In this document: positions 52,684 through 61,105 of the stretch, one piece after another
How the letters are laid out: each line of letters begins with the position of its first letter
Position numbering within the stretch: position 1 is the stretch's first letter
NCBI RefSeq assembly: GCF_041053055.1
Contig: NZ_CP163443.1
Span: 2,666,001 to 2,730,000, forward strand
Length of the DNA: 64,000 nucleotides
Source: Streptomyces sp. R41
GTDB taxonomy: Bacteria > Actinomycetota > Actinomycetes > Streptomycetales > Streptomycetaceae
Reading direction: 5' to 3'
The notes under the pieces: model-generated
Databases searched by the model: none
Told to the model about the DNA's origin: nothing
The model's input: only the letters and a program-made list of their open reading frames with translations
Translations under genes and position numbers: made by a program

Positions 52684-53673
52684 CTAGTTGTGGCTGTGCA
52701 GGACCTCGTTGAGGCCGCCCCAGACCGCGTTGTTCGGGCGGGCCTCGACGGCGCCGGTGACCGAGTTGCGGCGGAAGAGGATGTTCGAGGCGCCGGAGAG
52801 CTCGCGGGCCTTGACGATCTGCCCATCGGGCATGGTCACACGCGTACCGGCGGTGACGTACAGACCCGCTTCCACCACGCACTCGTCGCCGAGCGCGATG
52901 CCGACGCCCGCCTCGGCGCCGATCAGGCAGCGCTCACCGATGGTGATACGGACGTTGCCGCCGCCCGAGAGGGTGCCCATGGTGGAGGCGCCGCCGCCGA
53001 TGTCCGAGCCGTCGCCGACCACGACGCCGGCCGAGATGCGGCCCTCGACCATCGAGGTGCCGAGCGTGCCCGCGTTGAAGTTCACGAAGCCCTCGTGCAT
53101 GACGGTCGTGCCCTCGGCGAGGTGCGCGCCGAGGCGGACACGGTCGGCGTCGGCGATGCGGACGCCCTTCGGGGCGACGTAGTCCGTCATGCGCGGGAAC
53201 TTGTCGATGGACGTGACCTGGAGGTGCAGGCCCTGCGCGCGGGCGTTCAGCCGGACCTTCTCGACGTCGTCGACGGCGACCGGGCCGAGCGAGGTCCAGG
53301 CGACGTTGGCGAGGTGGCCGAAGATGCCGTCCAGGCTCTGGCCGTGCGGCTTGACCAGGCGGTGCGAGAGCAGGTGCAGACGCAGGTAGGTGTCGTGCGC
53401 GTCGAGCGGCTTGTCGTCCAGCGAGGCGATGACCGTACGGACCGCGACCACCTCGACGCCACGACGGGCATCCGGGCCCATGGCCTTCGCCGCACCCTCG
53501 CCGAGCAGCTCCACGGCCCGCTCGGCGGACAGCCGCTCGGTACCGGCCGGGCCGGGCTCGGCGGACAGCTCGGGAGCGGGGAACCAGGTGTCGAGAACAG
53601 TGCCGTCGGCGGTGAGGGTGGCGAGCCCGGCGGCGACGGCGCCGGTGGTACGAGAAGCAGTCGTGTCGGTCAT
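52684..53673 (-). CDS. dapD: Tetrahydrodipicolinate N-succinyltransferase
   Basis: This 329-residue enzyme is the actinobacterial DapD of the succinylase branch of lysine and diaminopimelate synthesis. The C-terminal half shows the left-handed beta-helix hexapeptide pattern ([39 protein letters not shown]), and the GFVNFNAGT and [15 protein letters not shown] segments are typical of trimeric DapD. It shares the pathway with dapA at 49154-50065, four genes away. It is monocistronic and leftward. Confidence 0.94.
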   Translation of the reverse strand: MTDTTASRTTGAVAAGLATLTADGTVLDTWFPAPELSAEPGPAGTERLSAERAVELLGEGAAKAMGPDARRGVEVVAVRTVIASLDDKPLDAHDTYLRLHLLSHRLVKPHGQSLDGIFGHLANVAWTSLGPVAVDDVEKVRLNARAQGLHLQVTSIDKFPRMTDYVAPKGVRIADADRVRLGAHLAEGTTVMHEGFVNFNAGTLGTSMVEGRISAGVVVGDGSDIGGGASTMGTLSGGGNVRITIGERCLIGAEAGVGIALGDECVVEAGLYVTAGTRVTMPDGQIVKARELSGASNILFRRNSVTGAVEARPNNAVWGGLNEVLHSHN

Positions 53674-53749
53674 GGGTGAAACCTAACTTGGCGGGGGCCG
53701 CCCCGGCGAACCGGTGCGCCCGGCATCTCACGTGCCGGGCGCACGCTAC

Positions 53750-53867
53750 GGCTGCTGCCGGGGACACCCTGCGGGAGCGCGCTCCGTAAGGCTCCTGCCG
53801 GGGACGTCCTCCGGGGGCGCGGTCCGCGAGGCTCCCGCCTGAGACACCCTCCGAGAGCGCGCCTGAG
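53750..53867. repeat. 40-bp tandem repeat array upstream of dapD
   Basis: Three imperfect 40-base copies start at 53750, 53790 and 53830 (each beginning GGCTSCTGCCGGGGAC or close). They are followed by two 22-24-base copies of GGGCCGCTCGCCCTCC (53867-53890 and 53891-53911). The arrays occupy the first part of the 484-base gap between dapD and the TetR gene. Beyond a small open frame, the remaining part shows no other gene. Confidence 0.65.
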
Positions 53868-53887
53868 GGCCGCTCGCCCTCCTCGCC

Positions 53888-53986
53888 TCAGGGCCGCTCG
53901 CCCTCCTTGCCGACGAGCGCGGTCTCAAGGACGGCCTCGTTGTTCACCGCCGCGACCGACTTCCACGTACCGCCGCTGCGGCGCAT
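53888..53986 (-). CDS. Very small open frame, 32 residues, low confidence
   Basis: ATG at 53986 after GGGGGACC begins MRRSGGTWKSVAAVNNEAVL and ends inside the 22-24-base repeats. The frame upstream of the ATG is open to a stop near 54090, so it might instead be the tail of a decayed gene. Amino-acid composition is protein-like. No family is recognised. Confidence 0.3.
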   Translation of the reverse strand: MRRSGGTWKSVAAVNNEAVLETALVGKEGERP

Positions 53987-54157
53987 GGTCCCCCAGCCCC
54001 TGAAGTGGTACGTCCGCGGTCGAGGAGCAGCAGGTTCGACAGACGGGGCCGCGCCTGACCGGGCAGAGGCGTGGTCGGGGTGAGCATGTCACCCGCTGTT
54101 CCCCGACAGGGGCGCGGAGGTTCACGACCCACACCGCCCCCCACCGAGCCGCCGCCA

Positions 54158-54694
54158 TCAGCCGATGATCCGCCCCAGCATGTCCCGCGCGTACTCCTCG
54201 TCGTACGAAGCGTCGGTGAGCAGCACCTGGAGACAGATGCCGTCCATGAGCGCGACCAGCGCCCGCGCGGTGACCGGATCCGTGCGGCGGGACAGCAGCT
54301 CGGCGAGGTCCTGGGCCCACTCGGCGGCGACGGTCCGCAGGGCGGGGCGGCGCAGGGCGGCGAGGTAGAGCTCGTACTCCAGCTCGACACCGTTGCGGTC
54401 CCCCGCGAGCCACTCGCCCATCCAGCCGGCGAGCTCCGCGGCCAGATCGGTCCGCGGATCCTCCAGGCCGCCGCGCGCGGCGACCACCTTGGCGAAGCCC
54501 TCGTTGGCCTGCCGCAGGGCGGCGACCATCAGTTCGTCGAGGGTCTTGAAGTGGTACGTGGTGGAGCCGAGCGGCACATCGGCCTCCGCCGCGGCGGAGC
54601 GATGGCTCAGCCCGGCGAGCCCCTTGGCGCCCACGACCCGGATCGCCGCGTCGATGATCCGCTGCCGCCGCTCGGGGTCGTACCGGCGCGCCAT
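54158..54694 (-). CDS. TetR family regulator
   Basis: This 178-residue repressor has an N-terminal helix-turn-helix (SHRSAAAEADVPLGSTTYHFK near residue 30) and a helical effector domain (LAGWMGEWLAGDRNGVELEY). It lies 34 bases downstream of an SMR efflux gene on the same strand, so the regulator is probably transcribed with the pump it controls. A pair of operator-like repeats overlaps the pump start. Confidence 0.9.
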   Translation of the reverse strand: MARRYDPERRQRIIDAAIRVVGAKGLAGLSHRSAAAEADVPLGSTTYHFKTLDELMVAALRQANEGFAKVVAARGGLEDPRTDLAAELAGWMGEWLAGDRNGVELEYELYLAALRRPALRTVAAEWAQDLAELLSRRTDPVTARALVALMDGICLQVLLTDASYDEEYARDMLGRIIG

Positions 54695-54728
54695 CAGGAC
54701 TCACCGCCCGGCCCGGTGCGCGGCGCCA

Positions 54729-55049
54729 TCAGTGCGCACCGCCCAGGTTCAGCAGCACGACCCCGCCGATGATCAGCGCGATCCCGGCGGCCTTCGCGAC
54801 GTTGAGCCCCTCCCCGAGGAACACCATGCCGATCGCGGCGATGACGGCGGTGCCGACCCCGGCCCATATGGCGTAGGCCGTACCGACCGAGACGGTCTTC
54901 AGGGTCTGCGCGAGCAGCGCGAAGGCGATGACGTATCCGAGGAGGGTCACCAGCGACGGCCACAGCCTGCTGAAACCGTCGCTGTACTTCATGGCGGTGG
55001 TGGCCGCCACCTCCGCGGCGATGGCTCCGGCGAGCAGTACGTATCCCAT
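54729..55049 (-). CDS. Small multidrug resistance (SMR) efflux protein
   Basis: This 106-residue protein has four membrane segments and the key membrane glutamate of the EmrE/SugE family at residue 13 (MGYVLLAGAIAAEVAATTA). A YAIWAGVGTAVIAAIG segment supplies the conserved tryptophan/glycine loop. It would export cationic drugs or guanidinium-type compounds as a dimer. The ATG at 55049 coincides with a direct repeat and has no ribosome site, so the mRNA may be leaderless. The longer in-frame form upstream lacks membrane character. Confidence 0.9.
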   Translation of the reverse strand: MGYVLLAGAIAAEVAATTAMKYSDGFSRLWPSLVTLLGYVIAFALLAQTLKTVSVGTAYAIWAGVGTAVIAAIGMVFLGEGLNVAKAAGIALIIGGVVLLNLGGAH

Positions 55050-55087
55050 GCGTACGAGTGTACACATCGATGCGTACGCCCGTACAC
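55048..55087. promoter_or_regulatory. Two tandem 18-bp operator-like direct repeats over the SMR start
   Basis: ATGCGTACGAGTGTACAC (55048-55065) and ATGCGTACGCCCGTACAC (55070-55087) match at 15 of 18 positions, 22 bases apart. Each contains a GTACG and GTAC dyad. The first overlaps the SMR start codon. They fit a TetR-type operator pair that would block the promoter of the SMR-tetR unit. Confidence 0.55.
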
Positions 55088-55195
55088 AAAGCCGCCACGC
55101 ACACCCCATAGGCACCACCAGCCGCACCGGATATCGTTCGCGATCACAGTGGGGGCGGAGTCACGGGACTCCCGGAGCAGCGGAGCGCAAGAGCG

Positions 55196-56281
55196 ATGTC
55201 GGACAGTTCGGGGTGGGGACCATCGGGGCCGTACGGAGGCCCTCCGGGCGGCTGGGGCTGGGCACCGGCACCCCCTCCGCCCAAACCGGGTGTCATACCC
55301 CTGGCGCCGCTCGGCGTGGACACGGTCTTCGGCGGCGCCTTCACGACGATGCGGCGGTACGGGCGGCCACTGTTCGGGCTCGCGGCCCTCGCGTACGTCG
55401 GGCTGGGCGTCCTGATCGCGGGCGCGGCGGGTGTCGCCTACGCCGCCGTGGCCGATCATCTGCACACCCTCTACGACACCCCCCGTCACGTGCCCTGGAC
55501 CGACGCCCGGCCCGTCGTGGTCGCGTTCGTCGGCGTATGGGCCTTCGGCATGGTGGCCACGCTGGCGACCAACGCGCTCATCCAGGCCTCGTGCGTGGCG
55601 ACTCTGCACGACGCGGTGCTCGGCCGGCGGGCCACGCTCGCCCAGGTCTGGCGGCGCGCCTGGCCGCGCACCCCGTCGGTGCTCGGGGTGACCCTGCTGA
55701 TGGGTCTGATCGTGCTGATCCCGATGCTGGTGCTCGCCCTGGCGTTCTTCGGGCTGTTCCTGGCGGTCGTCTTCAGGACGTCACTGCCCCTCGGGCTCTT
55801 CTTCCTGCTCGCGCTGCTCATGGTGCCGCTGACGGTGTGGCTGTACGTCCTGTTCGGCTTCGCCCCGGCCGCCGCCGTGCTGGAGGCCGCACGGCCCGTC
55901 CAGGCGATGCGGCGTTCGGTTCGGCTGGTCCGCGGCGCGTGGTGGCGCACGTTCGGCATCACGCTGCTCGGCGGTCTGACCGTGCTGATCGTGTCGCTCG
56001 CGATCCGACTGCCGCTCACGTTCGCCATGCCCAGTCCGCAGCCGTACGACGCGTCGGCGCCGCCGCCCACGGACATTTCAGACGCCTTCGCGCAGACTCT
56101 GCCCGACATCGGGCTCTACATGGCGCTCTCGGTGGCCGGAAGTCTCGTCGCCCAGCTGTTCGCCATGGTGTTCCTGCCGCTGATCACGACCCTGCTCTAC
56201 ATCGACCAGCGCATCCGCAAGGAGGGGCTCGCGGACGTGCTGCTGCGGGTGTCCGGATCGCCGGGGTCAGTCCACGAGTGA
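55196..56281 (+). CDS. Integral membrane protein (GPDPase_memb-like/DUF7847)
   Basis: This 361-residue protein has a proline/glycine-rich cytoplasmic N-terminus (residues 1-40, GPPGGWGWAPAPPPPKPG) and about six membrane segments, beginning LFGLAALAYVGLGVLIAGAA. A region like the membrane domain of glycerophosphoryl diester phosphodiesterases is visible (AMRRSVRLVRGAWWRTFGIT). No catalytic domain follows, as in many Streptomyces homologues. Its role is unknown. The last 15 bases overlap a decayed VOC gene on the other strand. Confidence 0.82.
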   Translation: MSDSSGWGPSGPYGGPPGGWGWAPAPPPPKPGVIPLAPLGVDTVFGGAFTTMRRYGRPLFGLAALAYVGLGVLIAGAAGVAYAAVADHLHTLYDTPRHVPWTDARPVVVAFVGVWAFGMVATLATNALIQASCVATLHDAVLGRRATLAQVWRRAWPRTPSVLGVTLLMGLIVLIPMLVLALAFFGLFLAVVFRTSLPLGLFFLLALLMVPLTVWLYVLFGFAPAAAVLEAARPVQAMRRSVRLVRGAWWRTFGITLLGGLTVLIVSLAIRLPLTFAMPSPQPYDASAPPPTDISDAFAQTLPDIGLYMALSVAGSLVAQLFAMVFLPLITTLLYIDQRIRKEGLADVLLRVSGSPGSVHE

Positions 56282-56347
56282 CTTCTCGGGACGCAGCACA
56301 CAGAACTCGTTGCCCTCGGGGTCGGCCACCACGACTACAAGCCCCGC
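56267..56347 (-). pseudogene. C-terminal remnant of a glyoxalase/VOC-family gene
   Basis: An open stretch of 26 residues reads AGLVVVVADPEGNEFCVLRP, a typical C-terminal strand of VOC-family proteins, then a stop. Upstream the frame is closed at 56348-56350. No VOC N-terminus is found nearby. This looks like a decayed gene end overlapping the membrane-protein gene. Confidence 0.55.
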
Positions 56348-56414
56348 TCACCGGCAGTGCGAGGCCCCGCCGTCCGAAATCGGCGTGATCCGAAAGGCAG
56401 ACCCTAGGCCAACC

Positions 56415-57425
56415 CTAGGCCCTGAACTCGGACGTGGTCATGGCCATCGGCTGACGGGCCACGGGCCCCGGTTCACGCACCCGCGCCAAGCGGTCGAGCA
56501 TTCGCCGCTTGGCGTGGGCGGCCCGTCGCAGGAGCTCCACGCGCCGGTAGCGCAGCAGTTCCGCGGGGTCCGGCCGGACGGCGCCGGCCAGTTCGTAGCC
56601 GTACGAGGTGAGGCGGTCCCCCAATACGTCGTCGCACAGCGCGATCTGAGCGGGCGTCAGCCTGGTGGCCCAGTTCCCGGCGCGCGAGGTGTCCAGCGCG
56701 CCGTGAGTACGCCGGTGCCAGGTCTTCCGCGCGGGGACGGCCACTTCGGCCACCCGGTACGGCTCGCTCATCTCGGGAACGTACTCCTCCCCCAAGAAGC
56801 GGCACACACCCCGCAGTTGGCCCTCGGGGTCGGTCACCAGATCCTCGAAGCGCAGCTCGTGCCAGCTGCCGGAGTCCAGCCTGCTGGCGTACCTGCGCGT
56901 GGTGTCCATGACCTGCGACCAGGTGGCCACGGCCTCGTGGAAGCCGCGGTGCCACCAGGGCATCCCCAGCAGCGAGGCGACGCAGTCCCGTCCGTCCCGT
57001 ACGAGATGGATGAACTGCGCGTCGGGGAAGAGCCGAAGGATCTCGGCCACGTGGAGGGCGTAGGCGGGTCGCTTGTCCCCCCAGCGGACCTTTCCGTGCT
57101 CCTCGGCATACGCCTGGAGCGCGAGCCCGAGCGCCGACCCGAGCGTGGGCGGCCCCTCGGTGATCCGCTCGGCCACACGCCCGGCGTCCACCCCGAGCTC
57201 GTGGAATCGCGTCTCCTCACGCCCGGTGATCCACTGCGCGAGCCCGGCCCGGTTGCCGCGTTCGCGCAGGTCACCGAAGCCCAGCCGCCCCTCGTAGGCG
57301 GGCAGCACGAACCGCGTCTCGGGCGGCAGCGCGATCCGGGGATGCGCGTGCAGCATCAGCTGCAGAAGGGTGGTCCCGGAACGGGGACAGCCGAGGACGA
57401 AGAGGGGTCGCACAGAATCAGACAC
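56415..57425 (-). CDS. Sulfotransferase
   Basis: This 336-residue cytoplasmic enzyme would transfer sulfate from PAPS to an acceptor. It has the 5' phosphosulfate-binding loop FVLGCPRSGTTLLQLML near residue 10 and the 3' phosphate site LVRDGRDCVASLL near residue 143, in a P-loop-like fold. The C-terminal 60 residues are basic and helical. The acceptor is unknown; actinobacterial homologues sulfate glycolipids or natural products. It is divergent from the AbfB-domain gene. Confidence 0.9.
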   Translation of the reverse strand: MSDSVRPLFVLGCPRSGTTLLQLMLHAHPRIALPPETRFVLPAYEGRLGFGDLRERGNRAGLAQWITGREETRFHELGVDAGRVAERITEGPPTLGSALGLALQAYAEEHGKVRWGDKRPAYALHVAEILRLFPDAQFIHLVRDGRDCVASLLGMPWWHRGFHEAVATWSQVMDTTRRYASRLDSGSWHELRFEDLVTDPEGQLRGVCRFLGEEYVPEMSEPYRVAEVAVPARKTWHRRTHGALDTSRAGNWATRLTPAQIALCDDVLGDRLTSYGYELAGAVRPDPAELLRYRRVELLRRAAHAKRRMLDRLARVREPGPVARQPMAMTTSEFRA

Positions 57426-57689
57426 GGCGCCACGCTGTCGCGCCCCGATGAGTCCGGTCTGGGATCACGCTGAGAATGCCGTGTGAACGCGCCGTCTGCC
57501 CGTCGCGCCCCACTCCGGGCCCGCTGCGAGGTTGCGTGGACCAGCGGATCAGCGGAGATCAGCGGGGAAACGGCTGCTCAGAACTCACCATGTCCACTAC
57601 TGTTTCACCAGTCGCGCACATGGCTTCCACGGCTACCGCCGTTACGTGTGCCTGCGCCTCCCCCCTCTTCTCTTGTGCGAGGAACGCGC

Positions 57690-58649
57690 ATGCCAGGAAC
57701 AACGCCCGTGCCCGGGCCCAAGGACGACGACCAGCCGGCCCCCTCCACGGAGATGGTGCCCTGGCGCCCGCGCCCGCACGGCACTCCCTACCCCGTGCAG
57801 ACAGACTTCCTCCCCGAACCCCCGGCGCCGTGGGAGCCCGGTCAGGCCGCGGACGAGGGCCGGCTGCCCGGGACTCGGCGGCTCTGGCTGGCCGGCGGGC
57901 TCGCGTTGGCGGTACTGATCGCCGCCGCGACCGCAATCGCCGTACAGAACAGCGGTACTGACACCTCATCAGAGAACCGGGCGAACGAGACCGCCTCCGA
58001 CACTGGCCTCCTGTTCCCGCCCGGCGGGGCCGCGGCGGACACCGACGCGGCCGTCACGGCCCCGATCGGCAAGAGCGCCCTGTCCTCCCCGCGGTCCACC
58101 CCCTCCGCCTCGCGGGGATCGGCCTCGGCCAAGGCCTCGGAGCAAGGCTCCGACGCACAGCCCGCCCCCGGACCGTCGAAACCCGCCGCGTCCAGCAAGT
58201 CCCCCTCGTCCACGCCGGCCTCCTCACGGAAGTCGATCCAGTCCGTCAACTACCCCGACCGCTACTGGCACGTGAGCGACGGTGCCGTTCGGCTGGATCC
58301 GGTGGGCTCGGGCAGTCCGGCCACGACCAAGCAGGCGGCCGGCTTCAAAGTGGTCCAGGGACTCGCGAACTCCTCCTGCTACTCCTTCACCACCGCCGAC
58401 GGCGCCTACCTCCGCCACCGCGACTTCTCTCTGCGTGCCGACCGCAACGACGGCTCCGACCTCTTCAAGAAGGACGCCACCTTCTGCCCCCGAGCGTCGT
58501 CGTACACCGGTGCCGTCATGCTGGAGTCGGTCAACTACCCGGGCCGCTACCTGCGTCACCGCAACTTCCAGCTCCGCCTGGATCCGTACGACAACAGCGG
58601 GCTGTACCGCGCGGACTCGGCGTTCCGTGTGGTGAAGGGCTGGGGCTGA
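57690..58649 (+). CDS. Membrane-anchored AbfB/CBM42-domain protein
   Basis: This 319-residue protein has a cytoplasmic proline-rich N-terminus, one membrane segment near residues 68-87 (LWLAGGLALAVLIAAATAIA), a Ser/Ala/Pro-rich stalk and a C-terminal AbfB arabinose-binding beta-trefoil (SVNYPDRYWHV, YLRHRDFSLRADRNDGSDLF, SVNYPGRYLRHRNFQLRLDP). No catalytic domain is present, so it is a surface sugar-binding protein. GAGGAACGC lies before the ATG at 57690; the longer in-frame start upstream is in low-complexity sequence. It precedes the signalling block. Confidence 0.85.
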   Translation: MPGTTPVPGPKDDDQPAPSTEMVPWRPRPHGTPYPVQTDFLPEPPAPWEPGQAADEGRLPGTRRLWLAGGLALAVLIAAATAIAVQNSGTDTSSENRANETASDTGLLFPPGGAAADTDAAVTAPIGKSALSSPRSTPSASRGSASAKASEQGSDAQPAPGPSKPAASSKSPSSTPASSRKSIQSVNYPDRYWHVSDGAVRLDPVGSGSPATTKQAAGFKVVQGLANSSCYSFTTADGAYLRHRDFSLRADRNDGSDLFKKDATFCPRASSYTGAVMLESVNYPGRYLRHRNFQLRLDPYDNSGLYRADSAFRVVKGWG

Positions 58650-58712
58650 GCCCCTGAGCCCCGAGGGTTTACCCGGGTGTGCCGGGCTCCCGGAGCGTGT
58701 CACCATGCGCTC

Positions 58713-59084
58713 ATGCGGCCGACGGTACTCATCGTCGATGATCACCCGCCGTTCCGGGCCGCCGCGCGGGCGGTGCTGGAGGCGGAGGGATTTGGTGTCG
58801 TCGGCGAGGCCGGTGACGCCACGGCCGCCCTGCTCGCCTGCGCTCGGCTGAACCCCGAAGTGGTGCTGCTGGACGTGCAGTTGCCGGGCCCCGACGGGTT
58901 CGCGGTGGCGGAGTTGCTCGCCGCGCAGCCGCACGAGGGCCCCGCCCCGGACGTCGTCCTCATCTCCAGCCGGGCGCGCGGCAGTTACCGCGAGCGGCTG
59001 CGCACCAGTCCGGTCAGGGGCTTCCTCGCCAAGGACGAGCTGTCCGGCGCGGCTCTGCGCGCGCTGCTGGCACGGGAACGGTGA
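58713..59084 (+). CDS. Receiver-only response regulator
   Basis: This 123-residue protein is a stand-alone CheY-like receiver domain. The acidic pair (IVDDHPPFRAA near residue 6) and phosphoacceptor aspartate (EVVLLDVQLPGPDGF) are present, and the conserved lysine is in GFLAKDELS. There is no LuxR-type output helix-turn-helix, which its close family (NarL-type) normally has. The next gene, a sensor-kinase-like protein, begins 5 bases downstream, so they are co-translated. Confidence 0.88.
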   Translation: MRPTVLIVDDHPPFRAAARAVLEAEGFGVVGEAGDATAALLACARLNPEVVLLDVQLPGPDGFAVAELLAAQPHEGPAPDVVLISSRARGSYRERLRTSPVRGFLAKDELSGAALRALLARER

Positions 59085-59088
59085 GACC

Positions 59089-61074
59089 GTGGACAGCTGG
59101 GACGTCTTCACCGGCTGCGCACTGCTCGCGAGCGGCGCGGTGTGCGTCCGGCGACGGGCCGGCCTGCCGCTGATCGCGTCCGGGGTCTGCTGGTTCCTCG
59201 GCGACGTCGTGGGGTGGGCGGTGTTTGTCCACCGTGGGGTGCTGTTCTTCCTGGTACTGACCTGTCCGGCGGTGCGGCTGGGGTCGGGCGGGCGGTCGTA
59301 CGGGGAGGGGGCGCGGGGGCGGAGGGGCACGCTGTCGTCGGCTTCGGGGGAGCGGCCCCGGACAGTCACGCCGTCCACCACTTCGGTGCGGACGACGGCG
59401 TGGAAGCTCGGCTCGCGGACGCGTGTGCGGACGGTCATGTCGGGGCTACTGGGACGCGCGCGTGTGCGGACGGTCGCATCGGGGCTCTTGAGGCGCACGC
59501 GCGTGCGGACGGTGGCGTCGGCGCTCTCATGGCAGACGGCGGAAGGCCGCCGGACGCATGCCGGCGCGCGGAACCCCACGCGTCTGCGGACGGTCACGCC
59601 GAAGGTCCCGGGGCAGACGCGCGTGCCGCCGGTCGCACCGAAGCCCCCTTGGCGAATGCGCCTACGGTTGATCACAGCGAGCCTCCCCGCGCAGATGCGC
59701 CTGCCATTGGTCGCACCGGTGCTCGGCCCCGCCGTGGTCGCCTGCTGTACCGCGCTGTATCCGCTCACCAGGATCGACGCGGTGGCCGTCGTCGAGGTCG
59801 CCGCTCTGGTCGGCGGAGCCGGCCTGAGGCTGCGCGCGACGGCGGCCGGGGCGCATGAGCGCCGGGCGCGGGGTATCGCCTTCGCGGCGGCGGTCCTGCT
59901 GGCAGGCGCGGTGGTGTGGGGCGTGGTGGCACGCCGGTCGGGCGTGGCGGGTGACCTCGTGGTGCTGCGGACGTACGAGCTGGTCGTCGCGGTGGCCGGC
60001 GGCGCACTGTGCGCCGGGGCGCTGCTCTCCGGGTCCGCACGGGCCGCTCTCACCCGTCTCGTCGTCGACCTGGGCGAGCCGGCCGGCGGCGGCCCGCTGC
60101 GCGCCCGGCTGGCCCCGGTCCTGGGCGACCCCGGGCTGGAGCTCGGTTACTGGGTGCCCGAGCTGGGCGGATACGTCGACGAGGCGGGGCGTCCCGTACG
60201 GCTGCCGCCCGCCGGGGCGGCCCGGGTGGTGACTCCGCTCGAGCAGGACGGCAGGCCGCTCGCGGTGCTGGTGCACGACGGCTCCATGCCGCACGACCGT
60301 GCCCTGCTGTCCGCCGTCGCCGCGGTGGCCCGGCTCGCGGTCAGCAACGCGCGGCTCCAGGCGGAGATCCGCGGCCGGTTGGCCGAGCTGGAGTCCTCGC
60401 GGCGCCGGCTCGTCGAGGCCGCCGACACCGAACGGCGCAGGCTGGAGCGGCAGTTGGACGAGGATGTGCTGCACCGGCTCGACCGGGCCGCCGAGGTGCT
60501 GGCCGATTCCGGCGACTGGGCCGGACCCGTACTCGACGCGCTGCGGGCGGCCCACGCCGAGCTGCGTGAGTTCGCGCGGGGCATCCACCCCGCGACGCTG
60601 GTCCGCGACGGTCTGGCCGCCGCACTCGGGGAACAGACCGCGCAGTGTCCGCTGCCGCTCACCCTGGACGTGCCGGAGGGCCGCTTCGACCCGGCGGTGG
60701 AGGCGGCCGCGTACTTCATCTGCTGCGAGGCGCTCACCAACGCGGTGAAGCACGCGCACGCCGGCCGGGTGAGCGTGCGGGTCACCGCCCGGCCGGACGG
60801 CGGGGTCGAGGTCGAGGTGCGCGACGACGGCGCGGGCGGGGCGCGGCCGGAGCTGGGCACGGGGCTGCGCGGCCTCGCCGACCGGGCCGAGGCGCTCGGC
60901 GGCACGCTGCGCGTCGAGAACGCGCCGGGCGGGGGCACGTGGCTGTTCGCACAGATTCCCCAAGGGATAGCCCTGGGGGCGGGGGCGCGGGATTCGGGGG
61001 CTGGCCCTGATGTGCGCGAGGTGTCCGATCCGTACCGTCGTAACAGGTCGGAACAGTCGGCCGGCGGCGAGTAG
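59089..61074 (+). CDS. Sensor-kinase-like membrane protein with repeat insertion and degenerate phosphoacceptor site
   Basis: This 661-residue protein has N-terminal membrane segments (about 23-60 and 215-310), a linker, and a C-terminal NarL-type kinase core. The dimerisation helix reads RRRLERQLDEDVLHRL, where typical HisKA_3 has D-L-H-D; the phosphoacceptor histidine is replaced by aspartate. The ATPase domain is intact by eye (N-box CCEALTNAVKHAH near residue 545, VRDDGAGG, GTGLRGLADRAEALGG). Residues 110-214 are a tandem repeat array between membrane segments. The start is GTG at 59089, five bases after the receiver gene. Confidence 0.85.
   Translation: MDSWDVFTGCALLASGAVCVRRRAGLPLIASGVCWFLGDVVGWAVFVHRGVLFFLVLTCPAVRLGSGGRSYGEGARGRRGTLSSASGERPRTVTPSTTSVRTTAWKLGSRTRVRTVMSGLLGRARVRTVASGLLRRTRVRTVASALSWQTAEGRRTHAGARNPTRLRTVTPKVPGQTRVPPVAPKPPWRMRLRLITASLPAQMRLPLVAPVLGPAVVACCTALYPLTRIDAVAVVEVAALVGGAGLRLRATAAGAHERRARGIAFAAAVLLAGAVVWGVVARRSGVAGDLVVLRTYELVVAVAGGALCAGALLSGSARAALTRLVVDLGEPAGGGPLRARLAPVLGDPGLELGYWVPELGGYVDEAGRPVRLPPAGAARVVTPLEQDGRPLAVLVHDGSMPHDRALLSAVAAVARLAVSNARLQAEIRGRLAELESSRRRLVEAADTERRRLERQLDEDVLHRLDRAAEVLADSGDWAGPVLDALRAAHAELREFARGIHPATLVRDGLAAALGEQTAQCPLPLTLDVPEGRFDPAVEAAAYFICCEALTNAVKHAHAGRVSVRVTARPDGGVEVEVRDDGAGGARPELGTGLRGLADRAEALGGTLRVENAPGGGTWLFAQIPQGIALGAGARDSGAGPDVREVSDPYRRNRSEQSAGGE
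59416..59730 (+). repeat. In-frame 39-bp tandem repeat array inside the kinase gene (8 units)
   Basis: Eight degenerate units of 13 codons encode RTRVRTVMSGLLG, RARVRTVASGLLR, RTRVRTVASALSW, QTAEGRRTHAGAR, then PTRLRTVTPKVPG, QTRVPPVAPKPPW, RMRLRLITASLPA and QMRLPLVAPVLGP. One unit carries an extra codon (14). The array is basic and lies between two predicted membrane segments. Repetition is visible at both DNA and protein level. Confidence 0.85.
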
Positions 61075-61105
61075 CCCGCCGGGGCGGGCAAAGGGGGACG
61101 GCTGC

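Noticed and set aside
59142..59858. Alternative frame with Asp/Gly/Ala repeats inside the kinase gene
   Set aside because: It only mirrors the 39-bp DNA repeat in another frame; the kinase frame continues uninterrupted through it with membrane and ATPase domains on either side.
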